This document shows, one piece after another, positions 1 through 10,633 of a DNA stretch of 64,000 bases (the first letter of the stretch is position 1; each line of letters opens with the position of its first letter). The stretch lies in NCBI RefSeq assembly GCF_018294505.1, contig NC_057803.1, positions 685,379,881 through 685,443,880 on the forward strand. Direction: 5' to 3'. The DNA comes from Triticum aestivum. Taxonomy: Eukaryota > Streptophyta > Magnoliopsida > Poales > Poaceae. The notes below the pieces were generated by a model that was given only the letters and a program-made list of their open reading frames with translations, was not told where the DNA came from and searched no databases. The translations under genes were made by a program, and so were the position numbers.

Positions 1-300
1 GCTATGGAACGCCTGGCCTCTTGTGCCTCCACGATGCCCCTCATGAGGCACTGGTACGTGGCAACCACATTCGGCAAGCCGTAAGGCATGCGAACGTAGC
101 TGTGGGGTGGACCTCCACAGCGCCCCACTCGCAAGGGCCAGAGGCGCTCCAGAGAGGCGACTCGGTTGAGCCCTGGTATTTCGATGCAGACGCGCAGCCC
201 ACCATCCTCGCCTGGATGGGGAGCCACTGCTGGTAGGCGGTGGCCGCCTTTCATTACCCTTGACTCCTGTAGCTCCTGAATGGCCTTGTTGACGAACTCC
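1..300 (-). pseudogene. Gypsy-1 reverse transcriptase, N-terminal fragment
   Basis: Reading the minus strand gives fragments typical of the Gypsy RT fingers and palm: LRVCIEIPGLNRV (degenerate form of the RMCIDYxDLNK motif), then VRMPYGLPNVVATYQCLMRG (form of the MPFGLKNAGATYQ motif). The spacing between them is shorter than usual and the active-site YVDD lies off the left edge. The frame is not continuous with the protease upstream. It is a remnant with no catalytic potential visible here. Confidence 0.7.
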
Positions 301-464
301 TGAGGGTCTGGCTCTCCTTGCCTTACTCCTTCTTGAGGGAAACGTGCTTCGAAACACGCCTCCATGTGGTGCCCAAGCACCTCCCTCGTGACCCTAGCCA
401 GGTCGGTGGCCCTCCAGGGGAGAGCCCCCGAGCCCTGCCTGAGGAGGGTGCTGGGCGCGCTTTC

Positions 465-1067
465 CTATGCAATGGAAGGAGGTTCCCCCTGGGCAGGCAC
501 GGGCCCAGAAGGGCCTGCCTCCTGAGGGGCCGGGTCGGACAATGTCTTCTTCTTCTTGGGGGCGGTCTCGGGAAGCCTCATGCTTCCGTGATCCGGGTCT
601 TCCAGTGACGCGGCCTGAAAGGCTCGTTCCAGGGAACACACCGCGTCCTTCTCTTCACAGGGCACCGTGATGACTCCGCCACTTCCTGGCATCTTGAGGA
701 CGTTGTAGTCGTGGTGAGTTACGGCCATGAACTTGGCCAGCGCTGGGTACCCAAGGATGGCGTTGTACGGCAGGCGAATGTGAGCGACGTCGAAGTCGAT
801 GAGCTCGGTGCGGTAGTTGTCGCGTGCCCCGAAGGTGACAGGGAGGCAGACCTGCCCAATCGGGACCGTGGAGCCGTCGGTGATTCCGGAGAAGGGCTTG
901 GTTGGCTGAAGCTGGCTGTAGGGCACTTGGAGATTGTTGAATGTTTCCACGGACAGGACGTTGAGCCCTGCCCCGCCATCGATGAGGGTCCTGGTGACTA
1001 CCACATTGCTGATGATTGGGAAACAAAGCATTGGGAGGACTCCAGCTGTAGCCGCACACTTGAGCTA
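465..1067 (-). pseudogene. Gypsy-1 aspartic protease region of gag-pol
   Basis: A 188-residue open stretch contains the retropepsin-like motif LIDGGAGLNVLS (catalytic Asp in D-G-G, replacing the usual D-S/T-G as is common in plant Gypsy elements) and the downstream IRLPYNAILGYPALAKFMA block. In the functional protein it would process Gag-Pol. The frame is closed upstream by TAG at 1067-1065 in the context D-stop-L-K-C, where the family normally has Gln. The proline- and lysine-rich C-terminal part is a linker towards RT. Confidence 0.8.
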
Positions 1068-1144
1068 ATCTGATGAGCTGAACGTGATGGCGCACGCCGA
1101 CCATCTGAGAGGGCGCGTGGCTTCGAGCCTGGGGAGTACTGCAT

Positions 1145-2758
1145 TCACTTCGCGGGTGAACTGCTTGAAGATGCGTTCAGAGGCTGGGGCCTGAGCCCTG
1201 CCCAGGATGCAGGAGATCGCGCGCGGCTCCTGGAAGCCCCCAGCCCCCTTGTCTTGGTGGCGGTCCTCGTTTCTCCTTGGCTGCGGCGGCAGTGGGGGGA
1301 GGCCTGCGTTGCCTTGCGGGCGATCCTCGCGAGGCTGATCCCTCCAGTCTCCCTCGCGAGGCGGGTCTTGCCAGCGATCCTCGCGAGGTTGATCGCGCCA
1401 CCCTTGGCGCGGGCCACGGTCTTCCTAGCGTCCTGTGTTCCTTCCTTCTCCTTGACTGTAGCCCCGGTCACCGCGGTCGGGGCGATGGCCGATCCTTCCT
1501 TCCCGCACGGCTCGGAGCTCTTGACATTCGTGGTGTTGTGGGTGTGGAGGTCATGGTACACACAGTACCGACTGCCCTTGGAAGGTTCGGGCTGATCTCT
1601 GCCCCGCTTGGTGTCTAGCTCTGCCGTGAGGACGGCAGCCCCCTCGCGCTTCACATCCTTGGCCTTGGGCTTCTTCTCTTCTGGGTCTGCGGCAGGCAGC
1701 TCGAGGAGGGAGAGACGCCCTTCCTCAGCCCTGGCGCATTTGGTTGCCAAGTTGAACAGCTCCAAGGAAGTGCACAGGTCTTCATGCATCGCCAGCTCCT
1801 CCTTCATCTTGACATCGCGCACGCTGTCGGAGAAGGCTGAGATGATGGCCTCCTCAGTCACCTTGGGAATCTTGAGGCGTGCGTTGTTGAAGCGCTGGAT
1901 GTACTTCTACAGGGTCTCCCCGGGTTGTTGCTTGATGCGGCGCATGTCGCTCACGGCGGGTGGCCGATCGCGAGTACCTTGGAAGTTGGCGATGAAGCGG
2001 GTGCGCATCTTGTCCCAGGAGGAGATCGTGCCTGGAGCCAAGTTCAGGAGCCAGGAGCGGGCCCCGTCCTTGAGCGCCATGGGAAACCAGTTCGCCATGA
2101 CCTTCTCGTCTCCGTTGGAAGCTTCGATGCCTAGCTCGTAGAGCTGGAGGAACTCCGCCGGGTCAGCCGTGCCGTCATAGCGAGGGGGCAGGTCTGGCTT
2201 GAACTTGTCGGGCCACACGACACTACGTAGCTCGGTGGTGAAGGCTCGGCAGCCTGCTGTGGCCACGGGAGGCCTTGGGTGATGGAGGGCTTGGTCTTGC
2301 ATGTCCCCACGCGCTGCAGCTGGGTCTTGTCGTGCGGGAGCAGGAGCATGGTCGCGACGTGCTGGAGCAGGGAGCGCCCGGGCAGCTTCTTGCGGGCGAG
2401 GGACTTCCTGGCAGCTCTGCTCTTGCTGCGCTGGCACCTGACGGAGCCGGTTCCGCCCAGGGGCCACGCGCCTTGGAGCCATGGTGCCTTCTTGAGGAGG
2501 ACGCGGTCGGGGCGCCGCCGGAGCTTCGTCGCTCGCACGGGGCGGGGTGCAGTGCAGCGGAACGGACGGCGCAGGAGAGCCCCTGTGGCGCGGACGAGCT
2601 CGGCGACGCGGTCGAGCCATTCTTCGTAGACGTCGTCGACAGGACGGTAGCGCAAGAGCTCGTTTGCCGCGATGAGCGCAGCTCGAGCCTCCATGGGTGC
2701 GCGGAGCGCGCGGGACGAAGAACCAGCTGGGGGAGCGAGGGAGTTGCAGTGCGGCCAT
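1145..2758 (-). pseudogene. Gypsy-1 gag
   Basis: The capsid-like Retrotrans_gag domain is recognisable in the C-terminal part of the 1907-2758 frame: FKPDLPPRYDGTADPAEFLQ, then a W-F-P-M-A-L-K-D-G-A-R-S-W block and F-I-A-N-F-Q-G-T. The frame is cut by TAG at 1909-1907 (GETL-stop-KYIQRF; Gln expected) and resumes at 1861 with TEEAIISAFSDSVRD and a degenerate nucleic-acid-binding motif YCVYHDLHTHNTT. The N-terminal part is arginine- and proline-rich and may be frameshifted. Gag would form the virus-like particle; this copy cannot be translated as one protein. Confidence 0.8.
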
Positions 2759-2979
2759 CTTGCCGCACAGACGGATGCTGAGACGATGCTTACTGCCCGT
2801 CCCCCACCGGGCCAGTGGCGGCGTTGACGGCAGGTGACGGGGAACGGTGAGGACGCCCGCCGATAGGAGCCGTCTGGGCGACGTGGGAAGCGAGAGCGGC
2901 CCGGCGCTCGGCGCGGGCCCGACGAGCCTCAGACATGGGTGCGATGGTCAGAGGAGAATGGGGTGGTGGAAGACGAATT

Positions 2980-3007
2980 CTGGTGCACCCCTACCTGGCG
3001 CGCAAAA
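2980..3007 (-). other. Primer-binding site of Gypsy-1
   Basis: On the minus strand the bases directly after the LTR end read TTTTGCGCGCCAGGTAGGGG, close to the GGCGC-rich primer-binding sites of Triticeae Gypsy elements. The position next to the LTR fixes the LTR inner edge at 3008. The pairing tRNA was not identified. Confidence 0.6.
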
Positions 3008-3964
3008 TATCGGATTTCGGGTTCCGACGGACCCTTGAGGTTCAAACACTGGGGTGCGCGCGGAGATTTCGCTTCCTGCCTACCTGCACCCCTCCGCCTC
3101 GCTAAGATCTAAGCTATGGAAAGAACAGCACAAGAGACACATGGTTTATACTGGTTCGGGCCACTGTTGTGGTGTAATACCCTACTCCAGTGTGTGGCAT
3201 GGTGGATTGCCTCTTGGGCTGATGATGATGAATGATTCAAGGAAGAACAGCCTTGCGAGGGTCTGTTCTTGGCTGGGGCGATGAACTGCTGGGAGGAGTT
3301 CAGCCACCCTTCTCTCTCTCTCTCTCTCTGATCGAACCCCTCCTCCTGTTGAACCTCTCTTGAACTCTCTTCTTGAACCTCCCTCTTCTGTGGGTGGCTG
3401 GTCCTATTTATAGAGGCCCTGGTCCTCTTCCCAAATATCGAGCGGGAAGGGAGCCAACAATGGCAGGCTAATTTGAAGGGGGACAGCTAGTACTAGCTAC
3501 CCTGACAAAAGTAGTCTTCGCCTGCACAAAGCTCTGGTGGTGACGCCGTCTTGGGCTCCACGATGACCTCCTTCTTGCAGTCTTCCTGGTCTTGGTCTCA
3601 TTGCACCGAAACGGCAACCTTTGCCTGATGCCTCGGTACTCCGCGGCTGCGCTTGCCCCCTTTGCACCAAAGAGGAAAGGAGGACACTGCGCGGGCTGGC
3701 ACCCGCCTGGTGCCCTTGGTCGTCATGGCTTGCGTCACGGGCACCTCGTGAGGTACCCTGCCTTGATCTCTCCGCCTCCTCGTCAGCCAGCCTGGTGAGG
3801 CCGTGCCTGAGGAAGCTCCGCGTCGTCCTCCCCGCGAGGCTTGGCCCCTCGCGAGGGTCTTGGGTCCGTGTTGACGAAGATGGGCCGTGCTAGGCCCCCC
3901 TTTGAGCCACGCTGCAGGCCGCAGGCAGGCAAGTCTGGGGACCCCCGTTCCCAGAACGCCGACA
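3008..3964 (-). repeat. 5' LTR of Gypsy-1 (957 bp)
   Basis: On the plus strand the LTR runs from TATCGG to CCGACA. The expected terminus is TGTCGG, so the first dinucleotide TG appears mutated to TA (on the element's own strand CA to TA). It contains a CT microsatellite at 3311-3330 and a TATA-like box on the minus strand. Its partner LTR is outside the window, so no age can be estimated. Confidence 0.75.
3404..3412 (-). promoter_or_regulatory. TATA box in Gypsy-1 LTR
   Basis: The minus strand reads TATAAATAG inside the LTR, upstream of gag in the element's direction and followed by GC-rich sequence. The position fits the core promoter at the U3/R border. No transcription evidence is available. 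Confidence 0.5.
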
Positions 3965-4867
3965 CAATCTTTGTATCCAAACCTCAGATTGGTACCTGTG
4001 GGTTGCTAGTAGTCTTGATTACTCCTTGTAGTTGATGCTAGTTGGTTTACTTGGTGGAAGATCATATGTTCAGATCCATTATGCATATTAATACCCCTCT
4101 GATTATGATCATGAATATGCTTTGTGAGTAGTTATGTTTGTTCCTGAGGACATGGGAGAAGTCTTGCTATTAGTAGTCATGTGAATTTGGTATTTGTTCG
4201 GTATTTTGATGAGATGTATGTTGTCATCCCTCTAGTGGTGTCATGTGAACGTCGACTACATGACACTTCACCATTGTTTGGGCCTAGGGGGAGGCTTTGG
4301 GAAGTAATAAGTAGATGATGGGTTGCTAGAGTGACAGAAGCTTAAACCCCTAGTTTGTGTGTTGCTTCGTAAGGGGCTGATTTGGATCCATATGTTTCAT
4401 GCTATGGTTAGGTTTACCTTTATACTTCTGCTGTAGTTGCGGATGCTTGCAATAGGGGTTAATCATAAGTGGGATGCTTGTCCAAGTAAGGACAGTACCC
4501 AAGCACCGGTCCACCCACATATCAAATTATCAAAGTACCGAACGCGAATCATATGATCGTGATGAAAACTAGCTTGACGATAATTCCCATGTGACCTCGG
4601 GAGCGCTTTCCTTCATATAAGAGTTTGTCCAGGCTTGTCCTTTGCTACAAAAAGGATTGGGCCATCTTGCTGCACCTTATTTACTTTTACTACTTGCTAT
4701 TCGTTACAAATTATCTTATCACAAAACTATCTGTTATTGATAATTTCAGTGCTTGCAGAGAATACCTTGCTGAAAATCGCTTATCATTTCCTTCTGCTCC
4801 TTGTCGGGTTCGACACTCTTACTTATCAAAAGGACTATGATAGATCCCCTATACTAGTGGGTCATCA
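3965..4867 (+). mobile_element. Gypsy-0: LTR tail of an Athila-type Gypsy element
   Basis: AT-rich, non-coding stretch ending in TAGATCCCCTATACTAGTGG followed by GTCATCA, the kind of LTR terminus seen in Athila-type wheat elements of the Sabrina/Fatima group (recalled, not checked). It is followed by ATAGA (4868-4872), matching the pre-insertion sequence of the intact Copia-2 copy (near 43350), so it is a target duplication in Copia-1 pol. The left end was split by Gypsy-1; the rest lies outside the window. Short ORFs at 4625-4871 are not supported as genes. Confidence 0.65.
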
Positions 4868-4872
4868 ATAGA

Positions 4873-5643
4873 TCAAGACGCTTAATTGGACTTTCACAAA
4901 GCAAATACCTTGATAAAGTTTTGAAGAAGTTCAAAATGGATCAAGCAAAGAAAGGGTTCTTGCCTGTGTTACAAGGTGTGAAGTTGAGTCATACTCAATG
5001 CCCGACCACTGCAGAACATAGAGAGAAAATGAAAGTCATTCCCTATCCTTCAGCCATAGGTTCTATCATGTATGCAATGTTGTGTACCAGACCTGATGTG
5101 TGCCTTGCTATTAGTTTAGGGGGGGGGGGTACCAAAGTAATCCATGAGTGGATCACTAGACAGCGGTCAGGAACATCCTGAAATACCTGAAAAGGACTAA
5201 GGATATGTTTCTCGTTTATGGAGGTGACAAAGAGCTCGTCGTAAACGGTTACGTCGATGCAAGCTTTGACACTGATCCGGATGACTCTAAGTCACAAACC
5301 AGATATGTATTTTTATTGAATGATGGAGCTGTCAGTTGGTGCAGTTCTAAGCACAGCGTCTTGGCGGGATCTAGGTGTAATACCTAGTTCATCGGGTCCA
5401 ATGAAAATCTTTTGTGACAATACTGGTGCAATTGCCTTGGCAAAGGAATCCAGATTTCACAAGAGAACCAAGCACATCAAGAGACGCTTCAATTCAATCC
5501 GCGATCAAGTCAAGGAGGGAGACATAGAGATTTGCAAGATACATACGGATCTGAATGTTGCAGACCCATTGACTAAGCCTCTCTCACGAGCAAAACATGA
5601 TCACCACCAAGACTCCATGGGTGTTAGAATCATTAATGTGTAA
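4873..5643 (+). pseudogene. Copia-1 pol, RT C-terminus and RNase H, broken
   Basis: Three frame pieces (4921-5181, 5205-5387, 5320-5643) give Copia RT-RNase H signatures: LKKFKMDQAKKGFLPVLQG, IGSIMYAMLCTRPDV, VNGYVDASFDTDPDDSKSQT, KIFCDNTGAIALAKE and the terminal NVADPLTKPLSRAKHDH. The pieces are separated by an 11-base G run (5119-5129) that shifts the frame and by a 77-bp deletion relative to Copia-2 at a GATCT microhomology (5368-5372). Not functional. Confidence 0.85.
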
Positions 5644-5676
5644 TCTAGATTATTGACTCTAGTGCGAGTGGGAGAC

Positions 5677-6502
5677 TGAAGGAAATATGCCCTAGAGGCA
5701 ATAATAAATTTGTTATTTCCTTATATCATGATAAATGTTTATTATTCATGCTAGAATTGTGTTAACCGGAAACTTAGTACATGTGTGAATACATAGACAA
5801 ATAGAGTGCCCCTAGTATGCCTCTACTTGACTAGCTCATTAATCAATGATGGTTAAGTTTCCTAGCCATGGACATCTGTTGTCATTTGATGAACATGATC
5901 ACATCATTAGAGAATGATGTGATTGACTTGACCCATTCGTTAGCTCAGTACGATGATCGTTTAGTTTGTTGCTATTGCTTTCTCCATAACTTATACATGT
6001 TCCTCTGACTATGAGATCATGCAACTCCCAAATATCGGAGGAACACTTAGTGTGCTATCAAACATCACAACGTAACTGGGTGACTATAAATATGCTCTAC
6101 AGGTGTCTCCGATGGTGTTTGTTGAGTTGGCATAGATCAAGATTAGGATTTGTCACTCCAAGTATCGGAGAGGTATCTCTGGGCCCTCTCGGTAATGCAC
6201 ATCACTATAAGCCTTGCAAGCAATGTGCCTACTGAGTTAGTTATGAGATGATGCATTATGGAACGAGTAAAGAGACTTGTCGGTAACGAGATTGAACTAG
6301 GTATTGAGATACCGATGATCGAATCTTGGGCAAGTAACATACCGATGACAAAGGGAACAACGTATATCGTTATGCGGTTTGACCGATAAAGATTTTCGTA
6401 GAATATGTGGGAGCCAATATGAACATCCAGGTTCCGCTATTGGTTATTGACCGGAGATGTTTCTCGATCATGTCTACGTAGTTCTCGAACCTGTAGGGTC
6501 CG
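5677..6502 (+). repeat. Copia-1 3' LTR, left portion
   Basis: Starts TGAAGGAAATATGCCCTAGA directly after the purine tract and is colinear with the Copia-2 LTRs. It ends at GTCCG (6498-6502), which is repeated at 22536-22540 on the far side of Gypsy-2, showing that Gypsy-2 split this LTR. Confidence 0.9.
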
Positions 6503-6989
6503 TGTCGGTGTCAAAACCGGCGAATCTCGGGTAGGGGGTCCCGAACTATGCGTCTAGGATCGATGGTAACAGGAGATAGGGGACACAATGTTTACCCAGG
6601 TTCGGGCCCTCTTTATGGAGGTAATACCCTACGTCCTGCTTGATTGATATTGATGAATATGGGTGTTACAAGAGTTGATCTACCACGAGATCGTGATGGC
6701 TAAACCCTAAAAGCCTAGCCTATATGACTATGGTAATGAATGGTGTCCTTTCCGGACTATCCCCTCCGGTTTATGTAGACACTGGGGGGAGGGGGTCCAG
6801 GGTTTACATAGAGTCGGTTACATAAGAAGGAATCTTCATAGTCGGTCTCCAAGCTTGCCTTCCACGCCAAGGAGAGTCCAATCCGGACTCAGGTATAGTC
6901 TTCGGCCTAGATGTCTTCACAGCCCATCAATCCGGCCCAATAGAAAACAGGCCGGACGCCCGAGGACCCCTTAGTCCAGGACTCCCTCA
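6503..6989 (-). repeat. Gypsy-2 3' LTR (left copy, 487 bp)
   Basis: Complete LTR copy from TGTCGGTG to CTCCCTCA. It includes about 225 bp (6742-6966) absent from the right copy. Bases inward of its edge begin GTAGCCCCTGAACC, the complement of a purine-rich tract, as expected for the 3' LTR side of a minus-strand element. Confidence 0.9.
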
Positions 6990-7543
6990 GTAGCCCCTGA
7001 ACCTGGCTTCAATGACGAGGAGTTCGGCGCGCAGATTGTCTTCGGCATTGCAAGGCGGGTTCCCTTTTATCCGAACTTCAAAATAGTCTTCGGATGCGAT
7101 GATAGTATCTGGACTTGTCACACACCATACCGAACCGTAGAGAGAATATATATATATATATACATATATATTTGCACTAGTCTAATCCGCTGACGGCTTT
7201 TACAATATGACATCATGCCTGTCCGGTCATAATTTTGGACCATTTTCTGCCTGTCGATCCATGTCTCGAGAGGCGGTTGCCATTGGCACGTCTTGTCAAA
7301 GCAGAGATCGTGCCCCCTTATTACGAGATTCTCATCAATACAGGCATGGGTGACCCAACCGTGCTGTTTTGCATGACCCTTGGGAATAGGCAAGTGGGGA
7401 GATGCTTGACATTCGCGGCCTTTATAAGGGGATAAGGATTCCCTACCTTCACCCAGACCTCAGCCCTTCCTCATCCTTTCCGTCCCTGAGCTCCAGCGCC
7501 CAAGGTTCTAGCTTTTCCCTCAATCGAGAAAACACTCCAAAAA

Positions 7544-10500
7544 ATGTTCGGATCCGGAGCTGGGGGTAAGTGGATGGCCTCCTCCGTCAAGAGGAAGGAT
7601 ATCAAGGCGCTCCGGGAGGCCGGATATCTGGCCAAGGAGATCCCTCACCGACTTCCGGATAAGGGACAGATCATCCCTACTCCAGAGGCCCACAAGAGGG
7701 TTGTTTTCCTCACACATTTTGTCCACGGGCTGGGTTTTCCTCTCAACCCCTTCGTTCGTGGACTGATGTTTTACTACGGGCTAGACTTCCATGACTTAGC
7801 CCCCAAATTCATCCTCAACATCACGACATTCATTGTCGTGTGCGAGGCCTTCCTCCGCATCCTGCCTCATTTTGGCCTATGGTTAAAGACCTTCAACGTG
7901 AAGCCGAAGGTGGTGAGCGGCCAACAAGCAGAATGCGGAGGCGCCATGGTAGGCAAGATGCCCAACGTTACCTGGCCCGAAGGCTCGTTCACGGAGACGA
8001 TGAAAGGGTGGCAATTGGGGTGGTTCTATATCACCGAGCCGCGCGAGGCCAACTGGGTGGCAGCCCCCGAATTCAGATCTGGATTCCCGATGCGGATCAC
8101 CTCCTGGCAAGAGAGGGGCCTAACCTGGGGTCCCTCGGACGAACTGACTGGGCTCCAGACGTGTGTCCAGAATATGATGGATAGGAAGATCAAGCTCGTC
8201 AATGTGGTCCAGGTCATGCTCATTCATCGGGTTTTTCTGTGCCAACGCCGGACTTGCTATCTATGGGAGTACGATCCGGCCAAGCATCAGACGCTACAAG
8301 AGCTCTTTGGCACAACACACGAAGAAATCTGGAAAGTGCTCTTCAAAGCCGGCGAGACGCCACCGCCCACGACCGAAGATCGCGAGCTTAGCTTAAAATT
8401 CAAGGCTAACCCGGTAAGCTCTTCTAATGTTTTCAAGGTGTACCCTTTACTAGCATATGTTGAGAAAAAGCGTAAGCCTTCCTACCCATGTTTTCAGGCC
8501 TGGATCAAGATAGTGGAGGGGATTAACAGTCCGGCTCCACTACCCGAAGACCAAGAATTCCCATTTTTGACAAAAATGCTTTTTCCAACACGTTATGAGG
8601 TGTCGGAGAAGACGGCCAAGAAAGCGGCCAAAGGGGCCAAGAAGGGCCTTCGCCGAAAAGGGGCTCTGGACATGATGTCAGAAGATGAGACTTCCTCTTC
8701 ATCCGCCGACGACGGTGACGAAGAGGAAGAGGAAAGCGATTCCCCACCTGAAGTGGGGAGGAAGAAGAGAGCGGCCTCCACAAATCCGGAAGTGGGAGCA
8801 CCTAAAAGGGTTAGAGGTTCCCACACGGATAACTTTGTGTGGGATGTGGACAGCAGTTCGGAGCGACCTCGCCGGACCAAGCCTCAGGCCGCCTCGTAAG
8901 TATCAGGATCCAAAAACATCTAGCTTTCCCGTTTTGTAATATTGATAAACCTTGTTATTGCAGTCCGGCGCGCGATGGCTCCCCGCGATCTTCGTCCAAG
9001 GGATCGCTAGACTCAAAGGAGATGGCTAGCATGTCTCCTCCACCTGCTCATTCCGTCTCTCCCAAGGGTGACGACGAGGTGGTGTCGCAAAAGATCATTC
9101 CCGACTAGGGGCTTCCGGAGACCGTCGGGGCGGTGCCCCAGGATGATTCCTCAATTGCCAGACGAATGGGGGAAAAGACCCTGCAAGGACCGGCGACGGG
9201 GGCCGGGTTCCCTTCAGACCTGAGCCGGGTTCCATTCCGGAGACCTATGCGGCTCCCGAGTCCAGCGAACGGCATGCTCCGAGAGGAGGGAGAGTGCCTA
9301 TTCCTCCGGTGCCCTTTTTCCAACAAGAGGCACCGGATAACCTGCTGGAGGCGCCTCTATTGTGGATGCACACCGCGCCCTTGTGGGCACGGTAATAGAG
9401 AAGGTCCAGTTCGTGAAAAGCGGACTGATCGAAGCCTGAACTAGCCTTCTATCCGGCTTGGAGGTAAGTAATATATTTGTAGGAAGAATATCACAGTATA
9501 GATAGTAGCCCCTGATGCTTTGTTTGGTGTTCGGAAAGAAGAAGTCGAACAGAGGATTGAAGAGAAAAATTGTAGGAGTCTAACATAAGTTGTCTCTATG
9601 AATAAGCAGGTGTTGCTGCAGGCTGCCACCGCTCATGCTGCAGAGGTCTCCGGACTGAAGTGGAAACTAGAGCGGGCCGAGGAAGAGCTCGGCCTCGTAA
9701 AGAAGCAGCTAGAGGATAGCCAAGGTATGTGCTGATCTGCTGGTACCTTTTAAGAAGAAATGAAAAGTCCATGCAGACTGAGTTGTCGTGAACTTTATTA
9801 GGGACCACTACCAAGGTGGCAGCCCTCAAGAAGGTGCTGGCCGAGGCCGAGGACAAAGCGGCCAAGGAGCGTGTCGTGAGTGAGAAGCACGAGGCCCAGG
9901 TCGGTGAAGCGCAGCAACAGCTCCAGGACGCGATCAAGAGATTTGAGTCATTGGAGCGTGATTGTAAGGCGCAAGAGTCCGAACTGGCGACGGCCCACCG
10001 GAGCGCACAGGACGCATGAGCCAAAGCCCGGAACGCCTTCTAGGGAATTCAGGCGGCCAAGGAGATTACGACGGGTAATTCTTTCACCATGTAAAGTAAG
10101 TATGTAAAAGAAACATTCCATGTATTTATCTGAATGCGGGTTTTCCAGGGGCGTTTGCGGATCTGCCGCGTAGTATATCAAATGATGCCGAGTATTACAG
10201 AGCCGAAGAAGGGATGTCTACGGAGAAGCTATTCTGGTCCCAGTATCTTGGACCCGAACATCCGTTGCCCTTCGTAGACCAGCTGAAGTAGTTGGTCGAG
10301 CTGCACAAGTCGGAAGAGCTAGCCATGAAGGACCTGATAGTCTGGCTGTGGCATGTCGAGCCTGTACCTAGCAGCTATTTCAGACTTGTTAAGCGGCTTG
10401 TAAATGCTTGTCCGCGGCTCGAAACCGTGAAGCAGTCGGTCTGCATTGAAGGTGCGCGTATGGCTTTTGCCCGCGTCAAGACGCATTGGGCAAAGCTGGA

Positions 10501-10633
10501 TGCCAAGAAGCTGATGACCGAGGGGCCGCCGGAGGGCAAAGAGCATCATCGACCCGAGCTCTATTTTGATGGTGTCCTAGAGGGATCCCGCCTTGTGGCG
10601 GAACAATGTTCGAAAGATATCATTTTCCCGTGA
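7544..10633 (+). pseudogene. Antisense spliced gene of Gypsy-2 (Transposase_28-like, 'putative gypsy type transposon')
   Basis: First exon begins at ATG 7544 after a pyrimidine-rich leader. The product starts with a conserved block KRVVFLTHFVHGLGFPLNPF, then LMFYYGLDFHDLAPKFILN and HFGLWLKTFNVKPK, as in the PF04195-type proteins on the opposite strand of grass Tat-lineage Gypsy elements; function unknown. An intron at 8413-8497 (GTAAGC...TTTTCAG) is read through in the 451-residue ORF. The C-terminal exons are acidic then coiled-coil (LKKVLAEAEDKAAKER near 9816). Splice-like donors occur at 8897, 9464 and 9725. TAG at 9106-9108 and other stops break it. Same layout as the gene at 29528-33323. 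Confidence 0.7.

Larger units (their letters stand above)
1..3964 (-). mobile_element. Gypsy-1: Ty3/Gypsy LTR retrotransposon, 5' part, truncated by window edge
   Basis: Minus-strand Gypsy element seen from its 5' LTR (3008-3964) through primer-binding site, gag, protease and the start of reverse transcriptase, which runs off the left edge. The order LTR-PBS-gag-PR-RT is read right to left. It sits inside the LTR of another Gypsy element (3965-4867): the base after its LTR end begins the putative target duplicate CAATC (3965-3969), whose partner lies outside the window. Reading frames are broken by in-frame stops, so it is a decayed copy. High-level class is clear from gag and RT motifs; family is not named. 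Confidence 0.9.
4868..6502 (+). mobile_element. Copia-1, part 1: pol 3' end and 3' LTR start
   Basis: Plus-strand Ty1/Copia remnant of the same family as Copia-2 (23311-45959), to which it aligns at high identity from TCAAGACGCTTAATTGG onward. It carries the end of pol, a polypurine tract (GAGTGGGAGAC, just before 5677) and the first 826 bp of the 3' LTR. The LTR is interrupted at 6502 by Gypsy-2 and continues at 22536. The 5' part of the element lies left of the window because Gypsy-0 and Gypsy-1 were inserted into its pol. Confidence 0.85.

Noticed and set aside
318..608. Plus-strand ORFs over the Gypsy-1 gag/protease region (for example 318-608, 711-1073, 1608-2141, 2275-2781)
   Set aside because: They are antisense shadows of the minus-strand gag and protease frames, which carry the recognisable motifs.
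4625..4871. Hydrophobic ORFs at 4625-4871
   Set aside because: They lie in the LTR tail of Gypsy-0, are AT-rich and have no protein features.
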